A stretch of 64,000 bases of DNA from Paraburkholderia oxyphila NBRC 105797 (GCF_000685075.1 NZ_BAYD01000032.1:1-64000), one strand, 5' to 3'. Counted from the stretch's first letter, positions 35,158-43,774 are shown. The notes: generated from the letters alone by a model not told the origin. Program-made: numbers and translations.

Positions 35158-36234
35158 TTATCGAGGCGACGCGGCATACGCCGCCTCGCGCAACAACTGA
35201 TGCGAGGCCGCGTAGCGCAACGTGCGCGCGACATCGACGGTCAGCGGCCCACCCCAGTCGAGCGCGATTTCGTAGCGGTCGCCGCGCGCCGGCTCGATCT
35301 CGCGCTCGCCGTCGAAGGCGAGCGTGCCGTGATCGGCGTCGAGCGGCATCGCCACGCCCACTTCGAGGCGCTGGCAGGTGCGCATCGTCAGGCGCTCGAT
35401 GCGCCCCGGCGCGATGGGCGCGATGAGTGGCACGCCTTCGCCCTCCCCGCCTCGCGTGGACGCCTGCGCAAACGTCATGTGCAGGCCGTGCGCGGCGTCG
35501 CGCCCGACTGGCGCCCACGCGCCGCCGATCGACGCGAGCCCGATGCCGTCGGGCGGCGCAAAGGCCAGAAACAACGATTCGATATCCGAACTGTCTGATA
35601 TGGCCCGGGCGCCGATGAACGGCTGACGCGACACGCAGATGTCGACCAGCGCGATTTCCTCGCGTCCACGACTCGGTCCCTCGACACAGCGCGCGACGAG
35701 ACGCTTGTTGCGCACGAGGGCCGTTTCGGCCGGCACCGCGCCGGTCGCGACGAGCGCGCCCGCGAGGCCCGCCACCGTGGCTTCGCGCAACTCGGGAAAA
35801 GCGTTGTTGGTGCCGGTGGACAGCGCGAGCAACGGCGTGTCGCCGCAATGCGCGGCCACTGCGCGATGCGTGCCGTCACCGCCGAGCACCGCGATCAGCG
35901 CGACCTGCTCGCGGACCATATGCGCGACGCCCGCGTGGGTATCGGCCACGCTTTCGCTGATCGGCAGATCGACGAACTCCACCACGGGCCAGCGTTCGTT
36001 GCGTGCCACGGCGGCATGGGTTTCGAGCGCGCGCAGCACGAGCGCGGCCACGCCGGTGCGGTCACGCAGCGTGAGGACGCGCGCCACGCCCAGCGCGCCG
36101 AGACCCGCAAGCAGGCGCACGACCATGTTGGCCTTTTCCGCAGTCGGAAAGACGGAGGCGTGCGTGGTAAGACGGCGGATGTCGCGTCCCGATGCGGGGT
36201 TCGCGATCACGCCTACAGTCACGGGCGTTGTCAC
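35158..36234 (-). CDS. acoX: Acetoin catabolism protein AcoX (NAD kinase-like)
   Basis: About 358 residues, related to the ATP-NAD/AcoX kinase family. VGVIANPASGRDIRR opens the protein and LIAVLGGDGTHRAVA is the GGDGT nucleotide-binding motif; TGTNNAFPELREATVAG follows. Its precise reaction in acetoin use is not established. I chose GTG 36234, 9 bp after GGAG; a second in-frame GTG at 36222 sits in a 12-bp tandem duplication. First gene of the operon, downstream of a sigma-54 promoter. Confidence 0.9.
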   Translation of the reverse strand: MTTPVTVGVIANPASGRDIRRLTTHASVFPTAEKANMVVRLLAGLGALGVARVLTLRDRTGVAALVLRALETHAAVARNERWPVVEFVDLPISESVADTHAGVAHMVREQVALIAVLGGDGTHRAVAAHCGDTPLLALSTGTNNAFPELREATVAGLAGALVATGAVPAETALVRNKRLVARCVEGPSRGREEIALVDICVSRQPFIGARAISDSSDIESLFLAFAPPDGIGLASIGGAWAPVGRDAAHGLHMTFAQASTRGGEGEGVPLIAPIAPGRIERLTMRTCQRLEVGVAMPLDADHGTLAFDGEREIEPARGDRYEIALDWGGPLTVDVARTLRYAASHQLLREAAYAASPR

Positions 36235-36246
36235 GGGCGTTGTCTC
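36222..36246. repeat. 12-bp tandem duplication at the acoX start
   Basis: The plus strand reads ACGGGCGTTGTC twice in a row. On the acoX strand this duplicates a GTG start codon and the following ACAACGCCC, giving two in-frame GTGs four codons apart. Confidence 0.85.
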
Positions 36247-36326
36247 CAACCTTGGCGATCCAGAGGGATCGCGAGGACTCGTTCTGATGGCGGCGCATGC
36301 GTGCGCTGCTCTTGCCGTCACTCTCT

Positions 36327-36341
36327 GCAAGCGCTGTGCCA
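36327..36341 (-). promoter_or_regulatory. Sigma-54 (RpoN) promoter of acoXABC-lipA
   Basis: The minus strand reads TGGCAC-AGCGC-TTGC, an exact -24/-12 sigma-54 element with the required 5-bp spacing, 93 bp upstream of the acoX GTG and pointing at it. The divergent gene is a sigma-54 activator, which supports the call. Confidence 0.92.
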
Positions 36342-36441
36342 AAGCACTCGAAATGCAGCTAGGCGCCCGCAGAACGCCTGATCTACGGGCTTTGCGTCGA
36401 TCGGAGCGGCGCGCCCGCATGGTCGTTCATGACCTGCACAG

Positions 36442-36601
36442 CGTCTCAGCGGCGGCCTTGCACGCGCGGCTTCTGAGACGCCGCCGGCTTCGCGCCCCTG
36501 AGCAGGAGCCGCCAAGCCCCACGTGGCGGGCCTGTGCGGGCTTCGTGCCACGTCTCACGCGCGTCTCGCATCGCGCTGAGACGATCGTCTCAACCGTCTC
36601 G
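36442..36601. promoter_or_regulatory. Candidate AcoR enhancer (UAS) cluster
   Basis: Repeated half-sites CGTCTCA/TGAGACG: 36442-36448, 36474-36480, 36551-36557, 36577-36583 and 36586-36592, with CGTCTCG variants at 36562 and 36595. The pair at 36577-36592 forms a perfect palindrome TGAGACGATCGTCTCA. The cluster lies 100-275 bp upstream of the sigma-54 promoter, the usual enhancer distance, and about 100 bp before acoR, so it may also govern acoR. Binding by AcoR is inferred. Confidence 0.75.
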
Positions 36602-36698
36602 CATGCTGCGCTGCGGTGTGATCGCGCACGGCAGATGTGCTACAAAAAGACTCACGCCGAACGCCCCAAGCGCCGACGCCCCTCGTCTGGAAACGTCC

Positions 36699-38711
36699 AT
36701 GCCCTACGCACTCGCGCCCACCCGCCACGCCGAACGCGTTCGCGGCGCCGTCGAAGGCCGGCTGCCCGCGCCGAACGACTCGCCGCGCCTCGCCCTGTCG
36801 TGGCAGCGCTCGTTCGAGCGCTATCAGCTCGATCCCGGCTCGGTGATCGGCCCGCGCGTGCTGAGCGCCGCCGAGCTGCGCGAGATCCGCGATCGCGAAG
36901 AGGCTTTTCTGCGCGCCTCGGGCCAATGCCTCACGCGCCTGCACGAGACCGTGCGCGACGCCGACTATTGCGTGATGCTCACCGACGCGCACGGCGTCAC
37001 CATCGACTACCGCATCGACCGCGAGCGCCGCAACGACTTCAAGCATGCGGGCCTCTTTATGGGCTCGTGCTGGTCGGAGAGCGAGGAAGGCACGTGCGGG
37101 ATCGCGAGCGTGCTCACCGACCTCGCGCCCATCACGGTGCACAAGACCGATCACTTTCGCGCCGCGTTCACGACGCTCACGTGCAGCGCCGCGCCCATCT
37201 TCGCGCCCGATGGCGAGCTGATTGGCGTGCTCGATGCCTCTGCCGTGCAATCGCCCGACAATCGTGACAGCCAGCGCATCGTCAACCAGCTCGTGCGCCA
37301 GAGCGCGACGCTCATCGAAGACGGCTATTTCCTGCATCGCACCGGCGCGTGCTGGATCCTCTTCGGACACCAGAACCGCAACTACGTCGAGGCGCAGCCC
37401 GAAGTGCTGATTGCCTTCGACGAGAACGGCAACGTGGCCGCAGCGAACCGCCGCGCGCGCGAGTGCATTCCGGGCCTCGACGGTCCGCGCCATATCGACG
37501 AAATCTTCGATTCATCGCATGTGCAGCTGCGCGATATCGGCCGTATCGAAGCCATAGCGGCGCTGCGCCTGCGCGCGAACGGCAGCATGCTTTACGCGCG
37601 CATTCGCGCGCCGCTCGGCCGCACGGGGTTCCCCGGCGCGCCGCGCAGCCAGGCCCCCGCCGTGCACGGCGCGACGCCGCTGCGCGATGCGCGTGCCAGC
37701 GACACCTACGATCGCAGCGCGCTGGGCCCGTTCCTGCGCAGCGCAGATGCGCGCGTGGCCGAAAACGCGCGCATCGCGCAGCGCGTGGCCGGCAAGCATC
37801 TGCCGGTTCTGCTGCTCGGCGAAACGGGCGCGGGCAAGGAAGTGTTCGCCCGCGCGATCCACGACGCGGGGCCGCGGCGCAACCGGCCGTTCGTGGCCGT
37901 GAACTGCGGCGCGCTGCCCGAATCGCTGATCGAGAGCGAGCTCTTTGGCTACGCACCGGGCGCATTCACAGGCGCGCGGCGCCATGGCGCACGCGGCAAG
38001 ATCGCCATGGCCGATGGCGGGACGCTGTTTCTCGATGAGATCGGCGACATGCCGCTCGCGCTGCAAACGCGCCTCTTGCGCGTGCTCGCCGAAGGCGAGG
38101 TACTGCCACTCGGCGGCGAAACGCCCACGCGCGTGGACCTGGACGTGATCTGCGCGACGCACCGCGACCTCGCGCAAATGGCCTGTGCGGGCACGTTCCG
38201 CGAAGACCTCTACTACCGCCTCTGCGGCGCCGTGCTCATCTTGCCGCCGCTGCGCGAGCGCCGCGATGTCGCAACACTGATCGAAACTGTCTTCGCCGAA
38301 GAGGCACAGGCGGCCGGCCGCCCGCTCACGCTGGACGCCGATTTGGCTGCGCGGCTGGCCGCATTCGCCTGGCCCGGCAACCTGCGCCAGTTGCGCAACG
38401 CCATGCGCTACGCATGCGCGGTGTGCGATACGGTGCGCGTCGAGGCGCGGCATTTGAGCGCCGATCTCGCGGCGCAACTAGCCGCGCAAAATCCCGCCGC
38501 CAGCACCTCCGGCCTGGCTCGGGCACCTGCGGGCGCCGCCATGGCCAGCGAGTCCGCCTACGACTGCGGCGACGAACGCGCACGCATCGTTGCCGCGCTC
38601 ACCGCGAATCGCTGGCGCCCCAACGCCGCTGCCGCGGCGCTTGGCATGTCGCGCGCGACGCTTTATCGGCGCATTGCGAAACTTGGCATCGTCGGGCCCC
38701 ACCGCGCCTGA
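36699..38711 (+). CDS. acoR: Sigma-54-dependent activator of acetoin catabolism, AcoR
   Basis: 670 residues. The N-terminal sensory part has a GAF-like domain (about 75-220, with GSCWSESEEGTCGIASVLTD). The AAA+ domain carries Walker A LGETGAGKE, the sigma-54 contact loop GAFTGA (in YAPGAFTGARRHG), and Walker B GGTLFLDEIGDMPL. The C-terminal Fis-type helix-turn-helix reads NAAAAALGMSRATLYRRI. ATG 36699 is chosen because the AcoR-like start LAPTRHAERVRGAVEG follows. Divergent from acoX, with enhancer-like repeats between them. Acetoin as effector is inferred from family and position. Confidence 0.93.
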   Translation: MPYALAPTRHAERVRGAVEGRLPAPNDSPRLALSWQRSFERYQLDPGSVIGPRVLSAAELREIRDREEAFLRASGQCLTRLHETVRDADYCVMLTDAHGVTIDYRIDRERRNDFKHAGLFMGSCWSESEEGTCGIASVLTDLAPITVHKTDHFRAAFTTLTCSAAPIFAPDGELIGVLDASAVQSPDNRDSQRIVNQLVRQSATLIEDGYFLHRTGACWILFGHQNRNYVEAQPEVLIAFDENGNVAAANRRARECIPGLDGPRHIDEIFDSSHVQLRDIGRIEAIAALRLRANGSMLYARIRAPLGRTGFPGAPRSQAPAVHGATPLRDARASDTYDRSALGPFLRSADARVAENARIAQRVAGKHLPVLLLGETGAGKEVFARAIHDAGPRRNRPFVAVNCGALPESLIESELFGYAPGAFTGARRHGARGKIAMADGGTLFLDEIGDMPLALQTRLLRVLAEGEVLPLGGETPTRVDLDVICATHRDLAQMACAGTFREDLYYRLCGAVLILPPLRERRDVATLIETVFAEEAQAAGRPLTLDADLAARLAAFAWPGNLRQLRNAMRYACAVCDTVRVEARHLSADLAAQLAAQNPAASTSGLARAPAGAAMASESAYDCGDERARIVAALTANRWRPNAAAAALGMSRATLYRRIAKLGIVGPHRA

Positions 38712-38733
38712 AATGCACCTGAAACACACCTGA

Positions 38734-38752
38734 GGCGCACCTGACGTGCGCC
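38734..38752 (+). terminator. Possible hairpin after acoR
   Basis: GGCGCAC-CTGAC-GTGCGCC, a perfect 7-bp stem 22 bp after the acoR stop. No T-run follows. CACCTGA is repeated three times in and before it. Confidence 0.35.
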
Positions 38753-38811
38753 GCATGGTTGCGTCCGCCGCCATCGAATTGCACAGAAGTATTAAATATT
38801 GTGCGGCGTGA

Positions 38812-38840
38812 TTGTGTTGCCACGAAAGCGTGGGTATAAA
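38812..38840 (+). promoter_or_regulatory. Candidate sigma-70 promoter for the ComEA-like gene
   Basis: TTGTGT, 17-bp spacer, TATAAA, about 118 bp before the start codon. The -10 is good and the -35 matches three of six positions. Confidence 0.45.
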
Positions 38841-38957
38841 TCGACCGCTTCCGGTCCACGGATAGGCCAACTGTCATATCCTTGTAAGCGCAGCACCACC
38901 GACTGGATGCGTCGTCCGTTCCCGGCTAACCGAAATGCCCTCAATGGAGTGATTGCC

Positions 38958-39566
38958 ATGCTCAAGAAGCTGCTGATGCTGTTCCTCGCGCTGGGTCTGT
39001 CGCTGTCCGCCGCGCTGGCGACGGCCGTCGAAGTCAATACCGCGGATGAAGCCGCGCTCGAAACCGTCAAGGGCATCGGCCCGGCCCATGCCAAGGCGAT
39101 CATCGACGAACGCAGCAAGAATGGCCCCTTCAAGGATGCCGACGACCTCGTGAGCCGCGTCAAGGGCATCGGCCCGAAGTCGGTGCAGAACCTCGAAGCT
39201 GCGGGCCTCACGATCAACGGCTCGTCGGCACCGCCTGCAGCCAGGAGCGCTGCATCGTCGAAGAGCAGCAAGAGCACCACGCCCGCCGCCGCGGGCACCA
39301 CCGCCAACCCGATGACGACATCCCAGGCGCCTGCGGCCACGACTACGGCCGCGACGACCGCGCCGCAGGCCGCGTCGGCGGCGAGCACGAGCACGAGCAA
39401 GTCGAAGCATAAGAGCAAGAAGGACAAGACAGCCGCAGCGGCAAGCGCGCCTGAGGCGGGATCCGCCGCCGCGGCGCCGGGCGCCGCTTCGGACACCAAG
39501 GCGAAGAAGTCCAAAAAGTCGAAGAAGAACCAGGCCGCTTCCGACGCGGCTGCATCGGGTGCATGA
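38958..39566 (+). CDS. ComEA-like helix-hairpin-helix protein with lysine-rich tail
   Basis: 202 residues: signal peptide (MLKKLLMLFLALGLSLSAAL, cleavage near ALA-TA), a double HhH domain at about 25-85 (VEVNTADEAALETVKGIGPA, VKGIGPKSVQNLEAAGL) as in ComEA, the periplasmic DNA receptor of competence. Residues 90-202 are low-complexity Ala/Ser/Thr/Lys with clusters such as KSKHKSKKDK and KAKKSKKSKKN. ComEA is normally about 75-110 residues in proteobacteria, so the basic tail is notable. ATG 38958 follows ATGGAGTGATTGCC. No other competence gene is nearby. Confidence 0.82.
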   Translation: MLKKLLMLFLALGLSLSAALATAVEVNTADEAALETVKGIGPAHAKAIIDERSKNGPFKDADDLVSRVKGIGPKSVQNLEAAGLTINGSSAPPAARSAASSKSSKSTTPAAAGTTANPMTTSQAPAATTTAATTAPQAASAASTSTSKSKHKSKKDKTAAAASAPEAGSAAAAPGAASDTKAKKSKKSKKNQAASDAAASGA

Positions 39567-39771
39567 TTCACGTGCTGGAATCAGGCAACCGAATCAAACA
39601 CCCCAATCGGGCGCCTGATTCTGGCACCCGGATTCGACCCGTTCCGGCGCGTGCGGCCCTCGGCCGCCCCGTCGCCGGACTGCACGGGCAACCCTGCGCG
39701 GCGCACCTCATGTGCGCCGTCCGATTTTCCGGCTGCGTCCCCTGTCGCGGCCATCATCCAGTGAGATTGTC

Positions 39772-40212
39772 ATGAGCCTGCTAGATACCCTCGGTTCCCT
39801 GCTCGGTTCCTCGTCGCAGCAACAAGGCGGCGGCCAAGCCCAACTCCTCGCCGTCGCGATGGAATTCATCAACAATCAACCGGGTGGCCTGAACGGCCTC
39901 ATCCAGAAGTTCCAGCAAGGTGGCCTCGGCGATGTCGTGCAATCGTGGGTCGGCAACGGCGAGAACCAGGCGGTTTCGGCGGATCAACTCCACAACGTGC
40001 TGGGCTCCGACGTGGTTTCGGGTCTCGCGCAGAAGGTCGGCATGCAGCCCGACCAGGTGAGCGGCCTGCTCGCGCAGGTGCTGCCGCACGTCGTCAACGC
40101 CGGCACGCCGAACGGCGAAGTGCCCAACGGCGGCCAGATCAATTCCGAGAGCGTGCTTGGGACGCTCGGCGGCCTCGCTTCGCTGCTGGGCGGCGGCAAC
40201 AAGCAGGCGTAA
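39772..40212 (+). CDS. YidB family (DUF937) protein
   Basis: 146 residues, MSLLDTLGSLLGSSSQQQGG, with PGGLNGLIQKFQQGGLGDVVQSWVG and LHNVLGSDVVSGLAQKVGM, as in the YidB/DUF937 family of small Gly/Gln-rich proteins of unknown function. No signal peptide. ATG 39772 is where the family sequence begins. Monocistronic, followed by a bidirectional terminator shared with clpB. Confidence 0.88.
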   Translation: MSLLDTLGSLLGSSSQQQGGGQAQLLAVAMEFINNQPGGLNGLIQKFQQGGLGDVVQSWVGNGENQAVSADQLHNVLGSDVVSGLAQKVGMQPDQVSGLLAQVLPHVVNAGTPNGEVPNGGQINSESVLGTLGGLASLLGGGNKQA

Positions 40213-40247
40213 GGTGGCGCGCGCTCCGCGCGCGCGGTGCAAACGAA

Positions 40248-40284
40248 AAAAGGGCAACGGAAAAACTCCGTTGCCCTTTTCGTT
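40248..40284. terminator. Bidirectional terminator between the YidB-family gene and clpB
   Basis: AAAAGGGCAACGGA-AAAAC-TCCGTTGCCCTTTT, a 14-bp perfect stem between convergent genes, with A and T tracts on both sides. Confidence 0.93.
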
Positions 40285-40349
40285 TGCGCTTCCTGCTCCC
40301 GCTACGGCGCGCACCTTCCAGCACGCGCCTTCGCCACATGAATCGCGCT

Positions 40350-42947
40350 TCAGTGCACAACGCGTTCGAACACGAACTTGCCGTCATGGATGTCGACCGG
40401 AATCACATCCTTAGGCCCGAACTTGCCGGCGAGGATCAGCTTGGCGACCGGATTCTCGATCTCCTGCTGGATCGCGCGTTTGAGCGGCCGCGCACCGAAC
40501 AGCGGATCGTAGCCCACCTTGGCGATCTGGCCGAGCGCTTCGTCCGACACCATCAGCTCCATGTCGAGCTTCTCCAGACGCTCGCGCAAGCGTTGCAGCT
40601 GGATCTTCGCGATCGACTCGATATTCGAGCGGTCGAGCGCATGGAACACCACGACTTCGTCGATCCGGTTCAGGAACTCAGGCCGGAACTGCTGCTTCAC
40701 TTCGCTCCAGACAGCTTCCTTCACCGCTTCCTGCGGCTCGCCCGCCATCGACTGGATCAGGTGCGAACCGAGGTTCGACGTCATCACGATCACCGTGTTC
40801 TTGAAGTCGACGGTGCGCCCCTGGCCATCGGTCATGCGGCCGTCGTCGAGCACTTGCAGCAGCACGTTGAACACGTCCGGGTGCGCCTTCTCGACTTCGT
40901 CGAGCAGGATCACGCTATACGGCTTGCGGCGCACGGCCTCGGTCAGATAGCCGCCTTCCTCGTAGCCCACGTATCCCGGCGGCGCGCCGATCAGACGCGC
41001 GACGCTGTGCTTCTCCATGAACTCGCTCATGTCGATGCGGATGAGATGATCCTCCGAATCGAACAGGAAGCCCGCAAGCGCCTTGCAGAGCTCGGTCTTG
41101 CCCACGCCCGTCGGCCCGAGGAACAGGAACGAGCCGTAGGGCTTGTTCGGGTCCGCGAGACCGGCGCGCGAGCGGCGGATCGCATCGGCCACGGCGTTGA
41201 TCGCCTCGTCCTGGCCGATCACGCGCTCGTGCAGCTTGTCTTCGATCAGCAGCAGCTTTTCGCGCTCGCCCTGCATCATGCGCGAGACCGGAATGCCGGT
41301 CGAACGCGACACGACTTCGGCGATTTCCTCGGCGCCCACTTGCGTGCGCAGCAAACGCGGACGCAACGGGTTGTTCTGCTCGTTCGCCTCAGCCTGCGTC
41401 ACCTGCTTCAACTGCGCTTCGAGTTGCGGCAGCTTGCCGTATTGCAGCTCGGCAACCTTCTCGAGCTTGCCTTCGCGCTGGAACTTCGTGATCTCGGCGC
41501 GCACGCGGTCGATCTCTTCCTTGATCTGCGCGCTGCCCTGCACCGCGGCCTTCTCGGCGGTCCAGATTTCTTCGAGGTCCTTATATTCGAGGCTCAGGCG
41601 GTCGATCTCTTCCTCGATCAGCTGCAGACGCTTTTGCGACGCTTCGTCCTTCTCCTTCTTGACGGCTTCGCGCTCGATCTTCAGCTGGATCAGGCGACGG
41701 TCGAGCTTGTCCATCTCCTCGGGCTTCGAGTCGATTTCCATCTTGATCTTCGAAGCGGCTTCGTCGATCAGGTCGATGGCCTTGTCCGGCAAGAAGCGGT
41801 CGGTGATATAGCGATGCGAGAGCTCCGCGGCCGCAACGATCGCCGGGTCGGTGATCTCCACGCCGTGGTGCAGCTCATACTTCTCCTGCAGACCGCGCAG
41901 GATCGCGATGGTCGCCTCGACCGACGGTTCATCCACGAGCACCTTCTGGAAGCGGCGCTCGAGCGCGGCATCCTTTTCGATGTACTTGCGATATTCGTCG
42001 AGCGTGGTCGCGCCAATGCAGTGCAGCTCGCCACGCGAGAGCGCCGGCTTGAGCATGTTGCCCGCATCCATCGCGCCTTCGGCCTTGCCAGCGCCCACCA
42101 TCGTGTGAATCTCGTCGATGAAGACGATGGTCTGGCCTTCGTCCTTCGCGATATCGTGGAGCACCGCCTTCAGGCGCTCTTCGAACTCGCCGCGATACTT
42201 CGCGCCGGCGAGCAGCGCCGCCATGTCGAGCGAAAGCACGCGCTTGCCCTTGAGCGTTTCCGGCACTTCACCATTGACGATGCGCTGCGCGAGGCCTTCG
42301 ACGATGGCCGTCTTGCCCACGCCCGGCTCGCCGATCAGCACCGGGTTGTTCTTGGTGCGGCGTTGCAGGATCTGGATCGAGCGGCGAATTTCGTCGTCGC
42401 GGCCGATCACGGGGTCGAGCTTGCCCGAGCGCGCGCGCTCGGTCAGGTCGACGGTGTACTTCTTGAGCGCTTCGCGCTGGCTCTCGGCGTCCTGGCTATG
42501 GACCTGCGCGCCGCCGCGCACCGCGACGATCGCCGCTTCGAGCGCCTTGCGCGTGAGGCCGTTCTTGCGCGCGATCTGGCCCGCGTCGCCTCTGTCGTCG
42601 GCGACCGCCAGCAGGAACATCTCGCTCGCGATATAGGTGTCGTTGAGCTTCTGCGCTTCCTTGTCGGCCTGGTTCAACAGGCCCGTGAGCTCGCGGCCGA
42701 CCTGGACGTTGCCGTCGGTGCCCTGCACCTGCGGCAAGCGGTTGATGGCGTCGTTCAGCGAGTTCTGCAGCGCCTGAACCTGCACGCCGGCGCGCGACAT
42801 GAGCGAGCGCGCCGAGCCGTCCTGCTGCGCGACGAGCGCCGCCAGCAAATGGACCGGTTCGATGTATTGATTGTCGTGGCCGACGGCAAGGCTTTGTGCG
42901 TCGGCGAGTGCTTCCTGGAACTTGGTGGTGAGTTTGTCGATTCTCAT
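40350..42947 (-). CDS. clpB: ATP-dependent chaperone ClpB
   Basis: Hsp100 disaggregase that works with DnaK. 865 residues: Clp-N repeats (MRIDKLTTKFQEALADAQSL), first AAA+ domain with IGEPGVGKTAIVEGLA, a coiled-coil middle domain (about 400-530, rich in Glu/Lys/Arg), and a second AAA+ domain with LGPTGVGKTELCKALA and RLIGAPPGYVGYEEGG. The middle domain and lack of a ClpP-binding loop separate it from ClpA/ClpC. GGAGG lies 11 bp before the ATG. A sigma-32-type promoter lies just upstream. Confidence 0.97.
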   Translation of the reverse strand: MRIDKLTTKFQEALADAQSLAVGHDNQYIEPVHLLAALVAQQDGSARSLMSRAGVQVQALQNSLNDAINRLPQVQGTDGNVQVGRELTGLLNQADKEAQKLNDTYIASEMFLLAVADDRGDAGQIARKNGLTRKALEAAIVAVRGGAQVHSQDAESQREALKKYTVDLTERARSGKLDPVIGRDDEIRRSIQILQRRTKNNPVLIGEPGVGKTAIVEGLAQRIVNGEVPETLKGKRVLSLDMAALLAGAKYRGEFEERLKAVLHDIAKDEGQTIVFIDEIHTMVGAGKAEGAMDAGNMLKPALSRGELHCIGATTLDEYRKYIEKDAALERRFQKVLVDEPSVEATIAILRGLQEKYELHHGVEITDPAIVAAAELSHRYITDRFLPDKAIDLIDEAASKIKMEIDSKPEEMDKLDRRLIQLKIEREAVKKEKDEASQKRLQLIEEEIDRLSLEYKDLEEIWTAEKAAVQGSAQIKEEIDRVRAEITKFQREGKLEKVAELQYGKLPQLEAQLKQVTQAEANEQNNPLRPRLLRTQVGAEEIAEVVSRSTGIPVSRMMQGEREKLLLIEDKLHERVIGQDEAINAVADAIRRSRAGLADPNKPYGSFLFLGPTGVGKTELCKALAGFLFDSEDHLIRIDMSEFMEKHSVARLIGAPPGYVGYEEGGYLTEAVRRKPYSVILLDEVEKAHPDVFNVLLQVLDDGRMTDGQGRTVDFKNTVIVMTSNLGSHLIQSMAGEPQEAVKEAVWSEVKQQFRPEFLNRIDEVVVFHALDRSNIESIAKIQLQRLRERLEKLDMELMVSDEALGQIAKVGYDPLFGARPLKRAIQQEIENPVAKLILAGKFGPKDVIPVDIHDGKFVFERVVH

Positions 42948-42983
42948 TTAAAACGAGACCTCCGATATCTTAACTGTCACCAA

Positions 42984-43011
42984 ATTTGAGGGGTGTTGCG
43001 CGGGTTTCAAG
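42984..43011 (-). promoter_or_regulatory. Sigma-32 (heat-shock) promoter of clpB
   Basis: On the minus strand: CTTGAAA (-35), 11-bp spacer, CCCCTCAAAT (-10), against the sigma-32 consensus CTTGAAA-N11-16-CCCCATNT. The -35 is exact and the -10 close. It lies 37 bp upstream of the clpB start codon. Confidence 0.8.
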
Positions 43012-43206
43012 CGGGGATCACGTCATTTTTTCCGATTATTGCGCTCGATGCCCGGATTGGCCGCCCGCCAGCACCGACCGATCGGGGCGCACGACCGCGC
43101 CCGGCCTGCCGCAAAACGGCGGGCCGGTCAGGTGCAGCAGGGTAGTTCTATGAGAATAGACCGTGGGAGCGCCGCCGGAACAAGCAGATGCCGGTCGCGC
43201 CGCGCT

Positions 43207-43707
43207 TCAGTGCCCGCGCGACGGCGCGTGCCGAGCGGCTCGTGCGCGCGGCACGAACGCGATGGGCGCGAGGCCCAGCAGGCCGGTCAGCTCACCCGCG
43301 GGCTGCACCAACTCGCCGATGGTGTGCCGGTCGAGTTCGGCGAGGAACGCATCGCGCGCCGCCGCCAGCGCGTGCTTGAGCCGGCATTGCGGCTCGATGA
43401 CGCAGCTTCGGCGCTCGCCGTGCTCGTCGGGGAAGCATCCGACGAGCGCGAAATCGCTCTCGGTCTGCCGCACCACCGTGCCGACGCTCAATTCGAGCGA
43501 CTTCGGCCCGAGCCGCAGGCCGCCGTTGCGCCCGCGGATCGTATCGACCCAGCCGAGCTCGCCCAGACGCTGCACCACTTTCATCAGATGATTCTTCGAT
43601 ATGCCGTAGGCGTCCGAGATCTCCTGGATCGTCGAGAGCCCATCGCGGCGCAGTGCGAGGTAAAGCATCACGCGCAGCGAATAGTCGGTGTAATCGGTCA
43701 GTCTCAT
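43207..43707 (-). CDS. nsrR: Rrf2 family regulator, NsrR-like
   Basis: 166 residues. MRLTDYTDYSLRVMLYLAL opens the winged-helix domain, followed by ISDAYGISKNHLMKVVQRL (recognition region) and IRGRNGGLRLG. Three cysteines, in CFPDEHGERRSC then CRLKHAL about 95-115, match the iron-sulfur ligand set of NsrR, the nitric oxide sensor. Residues beyond 140 are a basic Ala/Arg tail. It is divergent from a truncated haemoglobin gene, a typical NO-stress partner. IscR is excluded by sequence and context; RsrR-like function is possible. Confidence 0.85.
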   Translation of the reverse strand: MRLTDYTDYSLRVMLYLALRRDGLSTIQEISDAYGISKNHLMKVVQRLGELGWVDTIRGRNGGLRLGPKSLELSVGTVVRQTESDFALVGCFPDEHGERRSCVIEPQCRLKHALAAARDAFLAELDRHTIGELVQPAGELTGLLGLAPIAFVPRARAARHAPSRGH

Positions 43708-43755
43708 GGTGCCAGCAGGTGGGTGGGCGCACAGGCGCCGGAGTCCATACGATAA

Positions 43756-43774
43756 CATGCAAGCCGCATGCAAG
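43756..43774. promoter_or_regulatory. Candidate NsrR operator (CATGCAAG direct repeat)
   Basis: CATGCAAG occurs twice 11 bp apart in the regulator-haemoglobin spacer. It resembles AAGATGCAT-like NsrR half-sites. On the minus strand, TTGCAT-N18-TATGGA could be the regulator's promoter, and on the plus strand a TATGAT at 43791 could be the globin -10. Confidence 0.5.

Noticed and set aside
39945..42989. 1014-codon open frame on the plus strand across clpB
   Set aside because: It is antisense to clpB, reads as Arg/His/Leu-rich low-complexity protein, and matches no family. High GC third positions keep the antisense frame open.
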